Assembly (NCBI GenBank): GCA_004017275.1
Contig: SAKE01000008.1
Coordinates: 18,112 to 82,111 of the forward strand
DNA length: 64,000 nucleotides
Source of the DNA: Mesorhizobium sp.
GTDB taxonomy: Bacteria > Pseudomonadota > Alphaproteobacteria > Rhizobiales > Rhizobiaceae
Reading direction: 5' to 3'
The number at the start of each line of letters is the position of its first letter. Position 1 is the stretch's first letter. The notes beneath the pieces are model-generated. The model saw nothing but the letters and a program-made list of their open reading frames with translations, did no database searches and was not told the DNA's origin. Made by a program: the position numbers and the translations under genes. Positions 54,428-62,777 of this stretch are shown here, piece after piece.

Positions 54428-54441
54428 TCTATAAGTTATAA
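54428..54441. promoter_or_regulatory. Operator candidate TCTATAAGTTATAA upstream of the split transketolase
   Basis: Identical to the 14-mer at 44503-44516. It is 35 bp upstream of the transketolase start. A second AT-rich inverted pair, ATCAAC at 54442 and GTTGAT at 54463, lies just beyond and may extend the binding region. Confidence 0.65.
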
Positions 54442-54468
54442 ATCAACTCTTGTATCTTATAGGTTGAT

Positions 54469-55948
54469 GGTTATTGTTATCAGGATGCGGGGAGGCGCCT
54501 GTGGGTTGGGCAACGGAGATCATCGCTGAGATGATGGCGGCAGGTCGCGAAGGCCGTGGAAGCATCCTTTCGGCTGACACCGCGTCGATTCACTTTGGAC
54601 TTGGAGCGTTAAGCGAACTCGACCGTTGCTAGCAGTCGGTGAGGTGTCTGTGTTGGCAGATGCCGCAATGGCTTCCATGCCATGGTTGGATCAGGTGCCT
54701 TGCAAATCCGAAAGGCGGAGCCTCATATTCGCTGTTCGACCTCTTCGTGGTGCGCTTCTTGTGCTGTTTTCAGGTGCAAATCTCGCACATATTCGCTTGG
54801 CTGGGCTTGTCCCACGCCAGATCACGACCGAGCCGACAGGGGAGGCCTAGGAACTGACGTTGAGGACAAGCGGCATCGAACATGTGGCCGAAGTTCGGGA
54901 TCAGCCGCCATTCAAGCCTGATCAGGAGGCTGGATTGGGGGTCATGATTTCAAAAGTGCATTTGTTCGACGCGCAAAGCGGCATCAGGATAAATTAGGGA
55001 TGCCGCGCTGCGCTTAAATCCGCAATGGCTTTGAGGCGCTCCTGGGCGAGAAGGCCTTCCAATGGGGGGTAACGGAGTGGGAGCGATGGTAGCGGGAGAG
55101 GGCTACCGCCAATACAGCGCTGCAACTGAGTTCGTCTGTTGAAGGGACTTCGCAAGCGAGGTCAGCAGGTCGAAATCCTGTCCCCGCAACCGCTTTCATC
55201 ATAAATCAATAACCGTCTCGGTCTAACCGGGGCGCTTTTTGCGTTTAAGGGCTAGGGACGTCTCGGTTGTGCCAACTCCAGGCGCCTTGAGCGAGAGCAA
55301 AATCCTTGTGTTGTGAGGAGCAGACACCGAGACAGCCTTCCCGCAGCAATGATCATCCAGTTGACCAGTGCAGGGACATGGTGAAACTTAACACGGCCGA
55401 CGGCGCTTTCTACGTCCAGGATGGCCGAGGTACCATCCCGACCACATAGATCTCCGCCTGAAAGCGGTCATTTGATCTGCGCGCCTGGGCAGTTCCGTAC
55501 TCCATTTGAGATGCCAGGAGCCACGCCCTCGGAGCCTCATTTGCGTCCTCCTCCGTTCCCGTCCCGAGAATTCCGTTCGGACTGGGCGGGCTTGCCGTCG
55601 AGGCCGAGGCGACCACCAGGGACGGGAAACAGGCGGCCGCGATGGTGTGGTCGAAGGACTCGAACCTCCTCTGCCTGTAAGCACTCGCGACGCTCTACGC
55701 TACTCTTGGTCGCTTTGGCCCGAACCCTCTCGTAACCGGCGGCAACAACGTAGGTTCGGCGGCGATTGCGAAGCCCGTGTCTATCGCTTCCCTCGGGCAT
55801 TATTCCTCTCTAATCTCGCAAGCTCGATCTGCGACCGCACCCGCAGCGCCGCGGCTCGGTCGAATCGACGTTCGGGTCAGCCACGTGTGTTCCGGAGCGC
55901 AGGCGCGCCAGAGATGAGCGTCCCCGGCGCGTGCGTGCAACCGACGTA
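54469..55948. other. Gene-poor 1.5-kb region
   Basis: No ORF here resembles a known protein; the longest frames overlap one another on both strands and have irregular codon use. Features seen are a hairpin GCGGCATC/GATGCCGC (54978-55006) and a segment resembling the 3' end of a tRNA (55161-55192). A weak hairpin CTCGGT/ACCGGG, followed by GCGC and a run of five T, lies near 55218-55239 and could be a terminator. The region may be a scar of a lost mobile element or decayed genes. Confidence 0.4.
55161..55192 (+). other. tRNA 3'-end-like fragment (initiator tRNA-Met type)
   Basis: GTCAGCAGGTCGAAATCCTG followed by TCCCCGCAACC resembles the T-arm and acceptor strand of alphaproteobacterial initiator tRNA. 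It has a possible 5-bp T-stem (GCAGG/CCTGT) with loop TCGAAAT, where a functional loop would be TTCGAAT or TTCAAAT. The matching 5' acceptor strand is absent upstream, and the terminal CCA reads CCG. It is not a functional tRNA, and could be a leftover integration-site copy. The resemblance is from memory and could be accidental. Confidence 0.3.
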
Positions 55949-56464
55949 TCAGTTCGATCTGCGAAGAGTTTCGAACAGGAACCAGACCCGGTGCTCGGCC
56001 TCGTCGATCCAGTTCTCGAGGAGGCTCGCGGTCGCGACGTCGCCGTGCTCGTCGCAAAGGTCATGCAGAGCGCGAATGCGAGCGGCCAGCGTGCCGTTAT
56101 CCTCGTGCAGCTCCGCCAGCATCTCGTGCGGTTGGACGAAGGTGGCGTCGTTGTCCAAGAGGCGCTGGCGGCGGGAAATGTCGCCGATCGAACGAATGGC
56201 GGTGCAACCTAGCTTGCGCACCCGTTCGGCCAGCGGATCGGTCATGGCCAGGACTTGGTCTGCCTGGCCGTCGAGCAGCAGGTGATAGTCGCGGAAATGC
56301 GGCCCCGACATGTGCCAGTGGAAGTTCTTGGTTTTCAGATAAAGGGCAAAGACGTCGGCCAGCAGAACTGTTGCTGCGGCAGAAATGTCGTGCACTGCTT
56401 CGTCGGAAAGACCCGACCTGGTGTGCAGAGCCGCGCTCATGCGCGATTTGGCACTGTCTTCCAT
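55949..56464 (-). CDS. dps: Dps-family DNA-binding ferritin-like protein
   Basis: A 171-residue four-helix protein. The ferroxidase residues are visible in LYLKTKNFHWHMSGPHFRDYHLLLDGQADQV (His, His, Asp, Glu-position pattern) and in the FVQPHEMLAELHEDN segment. Dps proteins form 12-mers that oxidise and store iron and can bind DNA under stress. The N-terminal tail is short. It is a single gene on the minus strand; the 302-bp region upstream of it holds no other supported gene. Confidence 0.9.
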   Translation of the reverse strand: MEDSAKSRMSAALHTRSGLSDEAVHDISAAATVLLADVFALYLKTKNFHWHMSGPHFRDYHLLLDGQADQVLAMTDPLAERVRKLGCTAIRSIGDISRRQRLLDNDATFVQPHEMLAELHEDNGTLAARIRALHDLCDEHGDVATASLLENWIDEAEHRVWFLFETLRRSN

Positions 56465-56766
56465 GATTCATACTCCTCGGTTGGGGCGAAGCCGAAAGGC
56501 GGCCCCGCGGATTGATTTGGGCCTGCTCGAACTGGCCGAAACTCAGCGGATCGCTGGCGGCAAAGGTCTCGCGAAACGCCTCATCCAGATTTTCATCGTT
56601 ATGCTGTTTCCAGTCGGCACCGGGCTGATCGCGTTCCAGAGATCAGGCGGCGTCTCCCGCTTGGCCTCGAATGCTCCGGACAGGATTTGACGGCCGGCCG
56701 AATGGACATGGCGGGCCAAATTCCGCCACCTCCTTGTTTGAACGCGAACGCGCCTCAACGATCCGA
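56465..56766. other. Intergenic region between dps and alpha/beta hydrolase genes
   Basis: Both neighbouring genes are on the minus strand, so this stretch must carry the dps promoter. Short frames on both strands overlap each other and resemble nothing that I recognise. No hairpin with a T-run stands out. Confidence 0.35.
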
Positions 56767-57609
56767 TCAGCCCTTGATGAAGGCCAGCAAGTCGGGGTTG
56801 ATGACGTCCGCATGCGTCGTCAGCATGCCGTGCGGGTAACCCTTATAGACCTTCAGAGTACCGTTCTTCAGAAGTTTGACCGACAGCTTGGCCGAGTCGT
56901 CGATTGGCACGACCTGGTCATCGTCGCCATGCATGACCAGCGTTGGCACGGTGATCTTCTTCAGATCCTCGGTCTGGTCAGTTTCCGAGAAGGCCTTGAT
57001 ACCGTCATAGTGAGCCTTTGCGCTACCCATCATGCCCTGACGCCACCAATTCTGGATCACGCCCGGATAGACTTTCGCGTCCGGCCGGTTGAAGCCATAG
57101 AACGGGCCAGAGGGAAAATCGAGAAACAGCTGCGCCCGGTTATCTGCCAGCGCTTTGCGAATTCCGTCGAAGACTTCGATCGGCAGGCCGCCCGGATTCG
57201 ATTGCGTCTTCAGCATCAGTGGCGGAACGGCACTGACGAGCACGGCCTTGGCAACGCGACCTTGCGGCTCACCGAATTTGGCGACATAGCGCGCCACTTC
57301 GCCGCCACCGGTGGAGTGCCCGATGTGAACGGCATTCTTCAAGTCGAGCTGCTCGGCCACCGCCGAAGCGTCGGCGGCATAATGGTCCATATCGTGACCA
57401 ACGGAGACTTGGGCGGAACGCCCATGGCCGCGGCGGTCATGAGCGACCACGCGAAAACCCTGGTTGACGAAAAACAGCATCTGGACGTCCCAGTCGTCCG
57501 AAGACAGCGGCCAGCCGTGATGGAACATGATCGGCTGGGCGTCTTTCGGACCCCAGTCCTTGTAGAAGATTTCGACGCCGTCCTTGGTTCTGGCGAAGCT
57601 CTGGGTCAT
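56767..57609 (-). CDS. Alpha/beta hydrolase, non-heme chloroperoxidase-like
   Basis: A 280-residue hydrolase: [18 protein letters not shown] for the oxyanion region, [18 protein letters not shown] with the nucleophile Ser, [12 protein letters not shown] with the Asp, and YPHGMLTTH with the His. Members act as esterases or perhydrolases and show halogenation side activity with peroxide. The start codon overlaps the stop of a short upstream ORF (57606-57743) encoding a signal-like peptide, so the enzyme may once have been exported as a single precursor. Confidence 0.88.
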   Translation of the reverse strand: MTQSFARTKDGVEIFYKDWGPKDAQPIMFHHGWPLSSDDWDVQMLFFVNQGFRVVAHDRRGHGRSAQVSVGHDMDHYAADASAVAEQLDLKNAVHIGHSTGGGEVARYVAKFGEPQGRVAKAVLVSAVPPLMLKTQSNPGGLPIEVFDGIRKALADNRAQLFLDFPSGPFYGFNRPDAKVYPGVIQNWWRQGMMGSAKAHYDGIKAFSETDQTEDLKKITVPTLVMHGDDDQVVPIDDSAKLSVKLLKNGTLKVYKGYPHGMLTTHADVINPDLLAFIKG

Positions 57610-57743
57610 GTCGGAAGTTCCTTTGCGCTGGTTGGGGTGGATTTTTCCGCTGCGAAGGCCGGTACGGCCATCGCGAACGAAACGGTCGCGCCCGCCACGA
57701 AGGCTTGCCGGCGCGCGAGATGAATTGAATCGAAGGCTGTCAT
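57606..57743 (-). CDS. 45-residue leader ORF with twin-arginine signal-like sequence
   Basis: The frame starts ATG at 57743 and reads [20 protein letters not shown] followed by PAFAAEKS and a short tail, ending in TGA that overlaps the next ATG (ATGA). It has the features of a Tat or Sec signal peptide with cleavage near AFA-A. It is either a separate coupled peptide or the N-terminal part of the hydrolase split off by a one-base frameshift. Direct coupling and its location make the second option plausible. Confidence 0.55.
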   Translation of the reverse strand: MTAFDSIHLARRQAFVAGATVSFAMAVPAFAAEKSTPTSAKELPT

Positions 57744-57983
57744 CCCGAATTCCCGTTTACTGGGCGGTCAGGACGAAGCGGTGGTTGACCTCAGTCGAGG
57801 CACTGATCCTTTCAGGTGCCCGCCGGATTGGCTTGTCCGTTCCAATTGCGTTTTGAACACAATTAACGGCACTCAAGCACACCGGCCGATACCGCAGCCC
57901 AACGGAATTACAACAATCACGGCGGGCACCCACGGCGGGCACCGAGCCCGCCATCATCAAGATCAGCTTCGTTGGCTTGTGGC

Positions 57984-58259
57984 CTAGTTGTGACCAGCAA
58001 GCGCATTCAGGTTTTCACAGAATCTGGCATAGGGTTTGCTCATCGCGGCATCGTTGCATTCTCCCATCAAGGCGTCCCGCTTCTCCTTCGGCATGGCCAT
58101 GAAAACCGCCTTGAATTCAGGCATCGGCTTCATCTCTTTCATGCTCGCGTCCGTGAAAAACGGCTGCATGTTTGACGGTTCATCGAGGGCGCCCGCAAAT
58201 GCCGAGGAGCCGAGCAGGCAGAGTGCAAGCGCGCCGAAAAAAATAGACTTGATATTCAC
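57984..58259 (-). CDS. Small exported protein of unknown function (91 aa)
   Basis: A Sec signal peptide (MNIKSIFFGALALCLLGSSAFA-G) precedes a mature peptide of about 68 residues with two cysteines (GECNDAAMS and ARFCENL). It is rich in Met and Lys (SMKEMKPMPEFKAVFMAMPKE). I do not recognise the family. Periplasmic location with one possible disulfide is likely. It is transcribed singly on the minus strand; a 14-bp palindrome, ATCATCATGATGAT (58289-58302), lies just upstream of the start. Confidence 0.7.
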   Translation of the reverse strand: MNIKSIFFGALALCLLGSSAFAGALDEPSNMQPFFTDASMKEMKPMPEFKAVFMAMPKEKRDALMGECNDAAMSKPYARFCENLNALAGHN

Positions 58260-58764
58260 GGTGTAGTCCTTCTCTGTATTGCACGAGCATCATCATGATG
58301 ATCGCGGTGGTAAAGCTTATGATTTGTAAGATGACCAGTTTCGTATATAGAAGTTGCTCAAGGTCGACGGAAAGCAATCTGCGTTCTCAGGCGCGATTGG
58401 CTCTCCAGATTTAGGCTCTTCTTGTAAGCGCCCGGGCCGCGAGGGGGGTGGCACGGCCCGGGCAGATCGACGCCGCCGCGGGACTACGGGCGCCGATCGA
58501 TGTTGCGGCTTCTTCGGCCGGGTTACTTCGCAGGCTTGGATAGCTGTCTTTCCAAGCCAATTTGATGCAGCTGCAATGCGTTGTATTTGACAGTTGGATT
58601 GCGATTTGAATGATTTTCAACGGCACGCGACGGAAGTGCTTTGCGATATCTGCTGGGCGCCTGTCCGACGTTTCTGCTGGTTGCGTTGGACGTGTTCGGC
58701 AAAGTAATCGGATTCATATATCACAGACATTTGCTGATGTTCCTGACAGACCGGCGCTGCTCGG
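58260..58764. other. Intergenic region with strong GC hairpin and possible AraC remnant
   Basis: No intact gene is supported. GCCCGGGCCG (58430-58439) and CGGCCCGGGC (58454-58463) make a perfect 10-bp stem. On the minus strand at about 58620-58700 the frame reads NVGQAPSRYRKALPSRA, similar to the last helix of AraC-type regulators, which suggests a decayed regulator gene. This is weak evidence. Confidence 0.4.
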
Positions 58765-60060
58765 TCAGCGCAGCGACCGGAAAGCCGCGCGGACTTCCCG
58801 GGTGAAGATTTCCGGCTGTTCCCATGCCGCGAAATGTCCGCCGTTTTCGGCTTTGCTGAAGTAGACGAGGTTGTGATAGCAGCGCTCGGCCCAGCTGCGC
58901 GGCGCGCAATAAATCTCGCCGGGGAAGACGGTCACCGCCACGGGCATCTTCGCAATGTCCACGGCATTGAAATTGTTGGAATGGTCTTCCCAATAGATCT
59001 GCGCGGCGGATGTTCCAGACTGCGTAAGCCAGTAAAGCGAGATGTCATCGAGCATCTCGTCTTTCGTCAAGACCCGCTCCGGTTTGCCGCCGCTGTAGGT
59101 CCATTGAGCGAACTTCTCGTAGATCCATGCGGCGAGGCCGACAGGTGAATCCACCAGCGAATAGCCGATGGTCTGCGGTCGCGTGACCATCATGCTGGCG
59201 TAGGCGGAGCTATCCTTATAGAAGGTGTCGAGTGCGTTGAAGGCTGCTCTCTCCTCTTCGGATAGGTCGCCCGGGACTGGTCCTCCGGCAGAGAGGATGG
59301 ACGCAATTTCCTTCGGAACGGTCGCCGGCATATTGATGTGGATGCCAACCAGTCCGGGCACATTCTGAAGCGCCATGCGCTGGGAGATCACCGAACCGCA
59401 GTCTCCGCCCTGCGACACGTACCGGCCGTATCCCAGCCGCTGCATCAGCACGGCCCAGGCTCGGCCGATCTGGTTGGAGCCCCAGCCCGTGTTCGACGGT
59501 TTCCCGGAGAAGCCGAAGCCGGGTATCGATGGCACGACGACGTGGAAGGCGTCCTCGGCAACCCCACCATGCGCGGTTGGATCGGCGAGTGGGCCGATGA
59601 CCTTCATGAATTCCAGGATCGAGCCGGGCCAGCCGTGCGTCATGATCATCGGCATGGCGTTATCGTGAGGCGAACGAATGTGGATGAATTGGATGTCGAG
59701 GCCATCGATCTCGGTGACGAACATCGGCAGATCGTTCAGCCGCGTCTCGATCTTTCGCCAGTCGTAATCGGTCATCCAGTAGCGAACGAGTTCCTGCAGC
59801 TTTGCCAGCTGCACGCCCTGGGATTGATCTGCGACCGTCTCCCGATGCGGCCAGCGGGTTGCGGCTAGTCGCCGGCGAAGATCGACGATTGCCTCGTCCG
59901 GTATGTTGACACGGAACGGCCGGACCGCGGGGTCCGCAGCCGTCTCAGCCAGCGCAGATGAGAGGGTGATCGGGCTCCCTATCGCCGAGGCGGCGAGCAG
60001 CACAGAGGCTGAATTGGCAAGAAACGCACGTCGAGTGGTTTCGGAGCTATGTCCTGACAT
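58765..60060 (-). CDS. Exported epoxide hydrolase family protein
   Basis: A 431-residue alpha/beta hydrolase with a twin-arginine signal (TTRRAFLANSASVLLAASAI). Next is an EHN domain (PFRVNIPDEAIVDLRRRLAATRWPH), then MIMTHGWPGSILEF for the oxyanion region and YVSQGGDCGSVISQRMAL, whose Asp is the expected nucleophile (family motif GGDWG). The C-terminal His is in ENGGHFAAWEQPE. The enzyme would open epoxides in the periplasm. Trp to Cys in the nucleophile motif is a mild deviation. It is on the minus strand with no operon partner. Confidence 0.87.
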   Translation of the reverse strand: MSGHSSETTRRAFLANSASVLLAASAIGSPITLSSALAETAADPAVRPFRVNIPDEAIVDLRRRLAATRWPHRETVADQSQGVQLAKLQELVRYWMTDYDWRKIETRLNDLPMFVTEIDGLDIQFIHIRSPHDNAMPMIMTHGWPGSILEFMKVIGPLADPTAHGGVAEDAFHVVVPSIPGFGFSGKPSNTGWGSNQIGRAWAVLMQRLGYGRYVSQGGDCGSVISQRMALQNVPGLVGIHINMPATVPKEIASILSAGGPVPGDLSEEERAAFNALDTFYKDSSAYASMMVTRPQTIGYSLVDSPVGLAAWIYEKFAQWTYSGGKPERVLTKDEMLDDISLYWLTQSGTSAAQIYWEDHSNNFNAVDIAKMPVAVTVFPGEIYCAPRSWAERCYHNLVYFSKAENGGHFAAWEQPEIFTREVRAAFRSLR

Positions 60061-60199
60061 GAGGCATCCTCTAGAACTTGTTAAAATGATCGAAGGGGGA
60101 ATAGTTGCCCCTGCAGGGGAAGGGTGGGGAGCGAATGTTCGATACGTGATGAACGGGCGATTTTGGTGCGTTCATCCGATCATCCACGTGTGAAGACGC

Positions 60200-60427
60200 T
60201 TACATTCCCCAGATGCCCTGGCCGTAGCTGTCCGCTGGATTATAGGGCGAGTTTTTCGGCGCTTTCTGGGTCGCGTTCTTCGCGGTTCGCTTGATAGAAG
60301 CCGCGTATGACCTGTCTGTCGAGCCAACGGTAGGCTGCCAATTGCTCGAGCCATAGTGATCGCTTCCTGCGAAAGCGCTGCCGGTAACAATGATGAATGC
60401 CACTGCGGCAAATGCGATGGTTTTCAT
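60200..60427 (-). CDS. Small exported protein (75 aa), function unknown
   Basis: ATG at 60427 is preceded by AGGAGA. A Sec signal (MKTIAFAAVAFIIVTGSAFA-G) precedes a mature peptide of about 55 residues rich in Ser, Asn, Tyr and Pro with YNPADSYGQGIWGM at the end. Such short secreted peptides are common in rhizobia. No family is recognised. It has no partner gene. Confidence 0.65.
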   Translation of the reverse strand: MKTIAFAAVAFIIVTGSAFAGSDHYGSSNWQPTVGSTDRSYAASIKRTAKNATQKAPKNSPYNPADSYGQGIWGM

Positions 60428-60895
60428 TTTAGTTCTCCTGTTCCAGATAGATCCGTCGGGCGACGTGCTTGGGAGGATACGTCGTTCGGACAGTTGCAAT
60501 CTGGGAAGTCTTTTCAGCCATGTCGAGAGACAAAACCGATGTTTAACGCCTGCTAACATCGCCAAATGTCGAGTATTATTTATGGTATGAAAGCTAACGC
60601 ACCGATTTCGAAAATATTGATGGATGGCGCCGTGTTGATACCATCTTACAGAATCTCACATCAGACGCCGTACCCTCGGCATATCAAGCAGGACAGTTTG
60701 GAGCGGGAAGGGGAAGCGCGCCCCGAAACATCGCGTGCGCTGTCTCTTATCATGGTGGCTAACGCCGCCTAACTGGCAGTGAAAGCTGGACCTGTCACTC
60801 TCCGACGATCGGAAACGCTGGATGGCCGCTGAAGATCAGCGTGATCACCACCATGACTGGGCTGCGGTGAAGCTCGGTGAGATCAGAGGCGCGTC
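60428..60895. other. Intergenic region without supported gene
   Basis: A short plus-strand ORF (60566-60772) has no ribosome site or recognisable motif and is left out. The region must hold the promoters of the minus-strand 60200 gene and of the plus-strand gene at 60896. I see nothing more in it. Confidence 0.35.
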
Positions 60896-61357
60896 ATGAA
60901 CAAATTTGAACTGCTGCCTTCAGAAGTGCTGGCCCTCGAAAGGGTGCAGGCTGCCGAGAACGCTCGCAACACCCGCGATCTCGATGCGGTGGTGTTGAGC
61001 AACGCCATTGATTGCCAGTGGCGAAGCCGAGTTGATTTCATCTGGGGCCGCGAACAGATTCGGACGTTTCTCAGCCGGAAGTGGCGGCGCGAGATAGAGT
61101 ACCGAGTGATCAACGAACTCTGGGCGTGGAGCGGCAAGCGGGTTGCGATCCGCTTCTCATGCGAGTTTCGCGACGACAGCGGGACGTGGTTTCGTGTCTA
61201 TGGACATGAAAACTGGGAGTACGACGATACTGGTTTGGTGAGCCGACGCTTCACCGGCACCAACGAACATCCTATCCATGAACACGAGCGCGCGCTTCGG
61301 TGGCCGCTTGGAGTTCGGCCGGCCGATCATCCTTCGCTGGCGGAGTTGGGCCACTAA
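60896..61357 (+). CDS. DUF1348 / NTF2-fold protein
   Basis: A 153-residue protein that fits DUF1348: RVQAAENARNTRDLDAVVL, WRSRVDFIWGREQIRTFLSRKWRREIEYRVINELWAW, then DSGTWFRVYGHENWEYDDTG. The NTF2-like cone fold is expected. The function of the family is unknown, although it is often annotated as SnoaL-like. It is a single gene, followed 3 bp after its stop by the 61361 inverted repeat. Confidence 0.85.
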   Translation: MNKFELLPSEVLALERVQAAENARNTRDLDAVVLSNAIDCQWRSRVDFIWGREQIRTFLSRKWRREIEYRVINELWAWSGKRVAIRFSCEFRDDSGTWFRVYGHENWEYDDTGLVSRRFTGTNEHPIHEHERALRWPLGVRPADHPSLAELGH

Positions 61358-61360
61358 AGT

Positions 61361-61401
61361 ATGTCTCCCGAAAGTGGGAACCGGTTTCGGGACAAAGACA
61401 T
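61361..61401. repeat. Rhizobial intergenic palindromic repeat, second copy
   Basis: Outer arms ATGTCT (61361-61366) and AGACAT (61396-61401), inner arms CCCGAAA (61367-61373) and TTTCGGG (61385-61391), around GTGGGAACCGG. It shares the CCCGAAA-GTGGGAACCGG core with the element at 7283-7353. It lies between convergent genes and may act as a transcription stop. Confidence 0.75.
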
Positions 61402-61481
61402 GCGTAAAATCAAGAACCTAAAGCGCACAGAATCTGAAAGATCGCGGCGCGCTTTAGGCGGATTTCCGGTTGCTGGTCGGT

Positions 61482-62717
61482 TCACGATCTCGCTTCGGAC
61501 ACGCTCCTCAACTTCTGCCCACGCGTCTCGGGCAGGAAGATCGTCACCAGAAGGACAAGGCCATAAGCGCAGGTTGCGTATATTCCTATCGCGTGGCTGA
61601 TGCCGATATTGGCGGCGCTGCCACCGATCAGCAAAGGTGTCGAGCCGGCCATGCCCCGTCCAAAATTGTAGCAGAAACCCAATCCGGACCCCCGGATTTC
61701 GGTCGGATAAAGTTCTGTCAGGACGGGGCCGATCGCGCTGAACATCCCCAACGCGAAAAACCCGAGAGGGAAGCTCAAAAGCAGCAATCCGAAATTTGAC
61801 GCCTGAAGTTCGGTGCAGGCAAGTACCGCAAGCGTGCCGCCCAGCGCGAAACCAACCAAAGTCGCCTTTCGCCCTATGCGGTCGCCGAGCCAGGCGCTGG
61901 ACACATATCCAAAGAACGACGCGGTTGCGATGGCCGCAAGATAGGCGCTGGTGGCTGTCGTCGAAAGCCCGCGCTCTGAACGAAGCATGACTGGCCACCA
62001 AGTCGCGATCGCCCAATAGCCGCCATGCATCCCTGTCGCGAGAAGGCTTCCCTTGATCGTCGCCGCTGCCATCGACCGAGAGAAAATCGCGTGCCAGGAC
62101 GATCGCAGTCCTGCTTTCAAGAAAGTTTCCGACTCCGTCAACCTGGTTCGGTAAACATAGACCAGGATTGCCGGCAGGAACCCGACAACAAATGTGATCC
62201 GCCATCCAAGATCAGGAGGGGCCAAGGCGAGCACGAAGGCCGATATCGCCGCGGCCATGGCCCATCCCACTGCCCAGGCGCTCTGGACCATTCCGACCGC
62301 TCTGCCTCTAATCTCGGGGGCAACAACTTCCGCCATGAACACGACGCCGGCGGCCCACTCCCCTCCGAAGCCGAGACCCTGAAGCAAGCGGGCGACCAGC
62401 AGTTGACCGAAGTTATCGGCAAGACCGCAAAGGCAAGTGGAGATCGCGAGCCAAAGGATTGTAACTTTCAGCACGCGGATACGGCCAATCCTGTCCGCAA
62501 GCAGTCCGGTGATCCATCCGCCTGCCGCGGAAGAAACCAGGGTTGCGGAGGCAAGGAGTCCGGCCTCGGTATGGCTCAGGCCCCAGGCTGTCAGAAGCAC
62601 GGGCAACACGAATGCGTAGAGTTGAACATCCATCGCATCCAGACTGAACCCCGCGAACGAAGTCCAAAATGCTCGGCGAGCATTCCTGTCCAGCATTTGG
62701 TACCACTGCGGTTTCAT
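61482..62717 (-). CDS. MFS transporter (metabolite/H+ symporter-like)
   Basis: A 411-residue 12-helix carrier. The first six helices include ARRAFWTSFAGFSLDAMDVQLYAFVLP, GLLADRIGRIRVLKVTI (the MFS loop 2-3 motif) and QGLGFGGEWAAGVVFMAE; the second half has GDRIGRKATLVGFALGG and ELYPTEIRGSGLGFCYN. This is the pattern of the metabolite-proton symporter family, which carries aromatic or carboxylic acids. I chose the ATG at 62717 with GGAG upstream; an in-frame start at 62747 is possible. The gene stands alone on the minus strand. Confidence 0.9.
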   Translation of the reverse strand: MKPQWYQMLDRNARRAFWTSFAGFSLDAMDVQLYAFVLPVLLTAWGLSHTEAGLLASATLVSSAAGGWITGLLADRIGRIRVLKVTILWLAISTCLCGLADNFGQLLVARLLQGLGFGGEWAAGVVFMAEVVAPEIRGRAVGMVQSAWAVGWAMAAAISAFVLALAPPDLGWRITFVVGFLPAILVYVYRTRLTESETFLKAGLRSSWHAIFSRSMAAATIKGSLLATGMHGGYWAIATWWPVMLRSERGLSTTATSAYLAAIATASFFGYVSSAWLGDRIGRKATLVGFALGGTLAVLACTELQASNFGLLLLSFPLGFFALGMFSAIGPVLTELYPTEIRGSGLGFCYNFGRGMAGSTPLLIGGSAANIGISHAIGIYATCAYGLVLLVTIFLPETRGQKLRSVSEARS

Positions 62718-62777
62718 ATCGTGTTGGCTCCATCGCCAGATCTCCACCGCTCGACCGGCATGCGCGCGATGTGCCTC

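Noticed and set aside
55088..55200. Complete tRNA or tmRNA gene
   Set aside because: Only a T-arm and acceptor-like 3' segment can be paired; no 5' acceptor strand, D-arm or anticodon arm is found, and the T-loop is not standard.
54626..55800. Short overlapping ORFs in the gene-poor region
   Set aside because: They overlap one another in several frames, lack ribosome sites and have no recognisable motif.
60566..60772. 68-codon plus-strand ORF before the DUF1348 gene
   Set aside because: No ribosome site, no signal or family motif, and irregular codon use compared with neighbouring genes.
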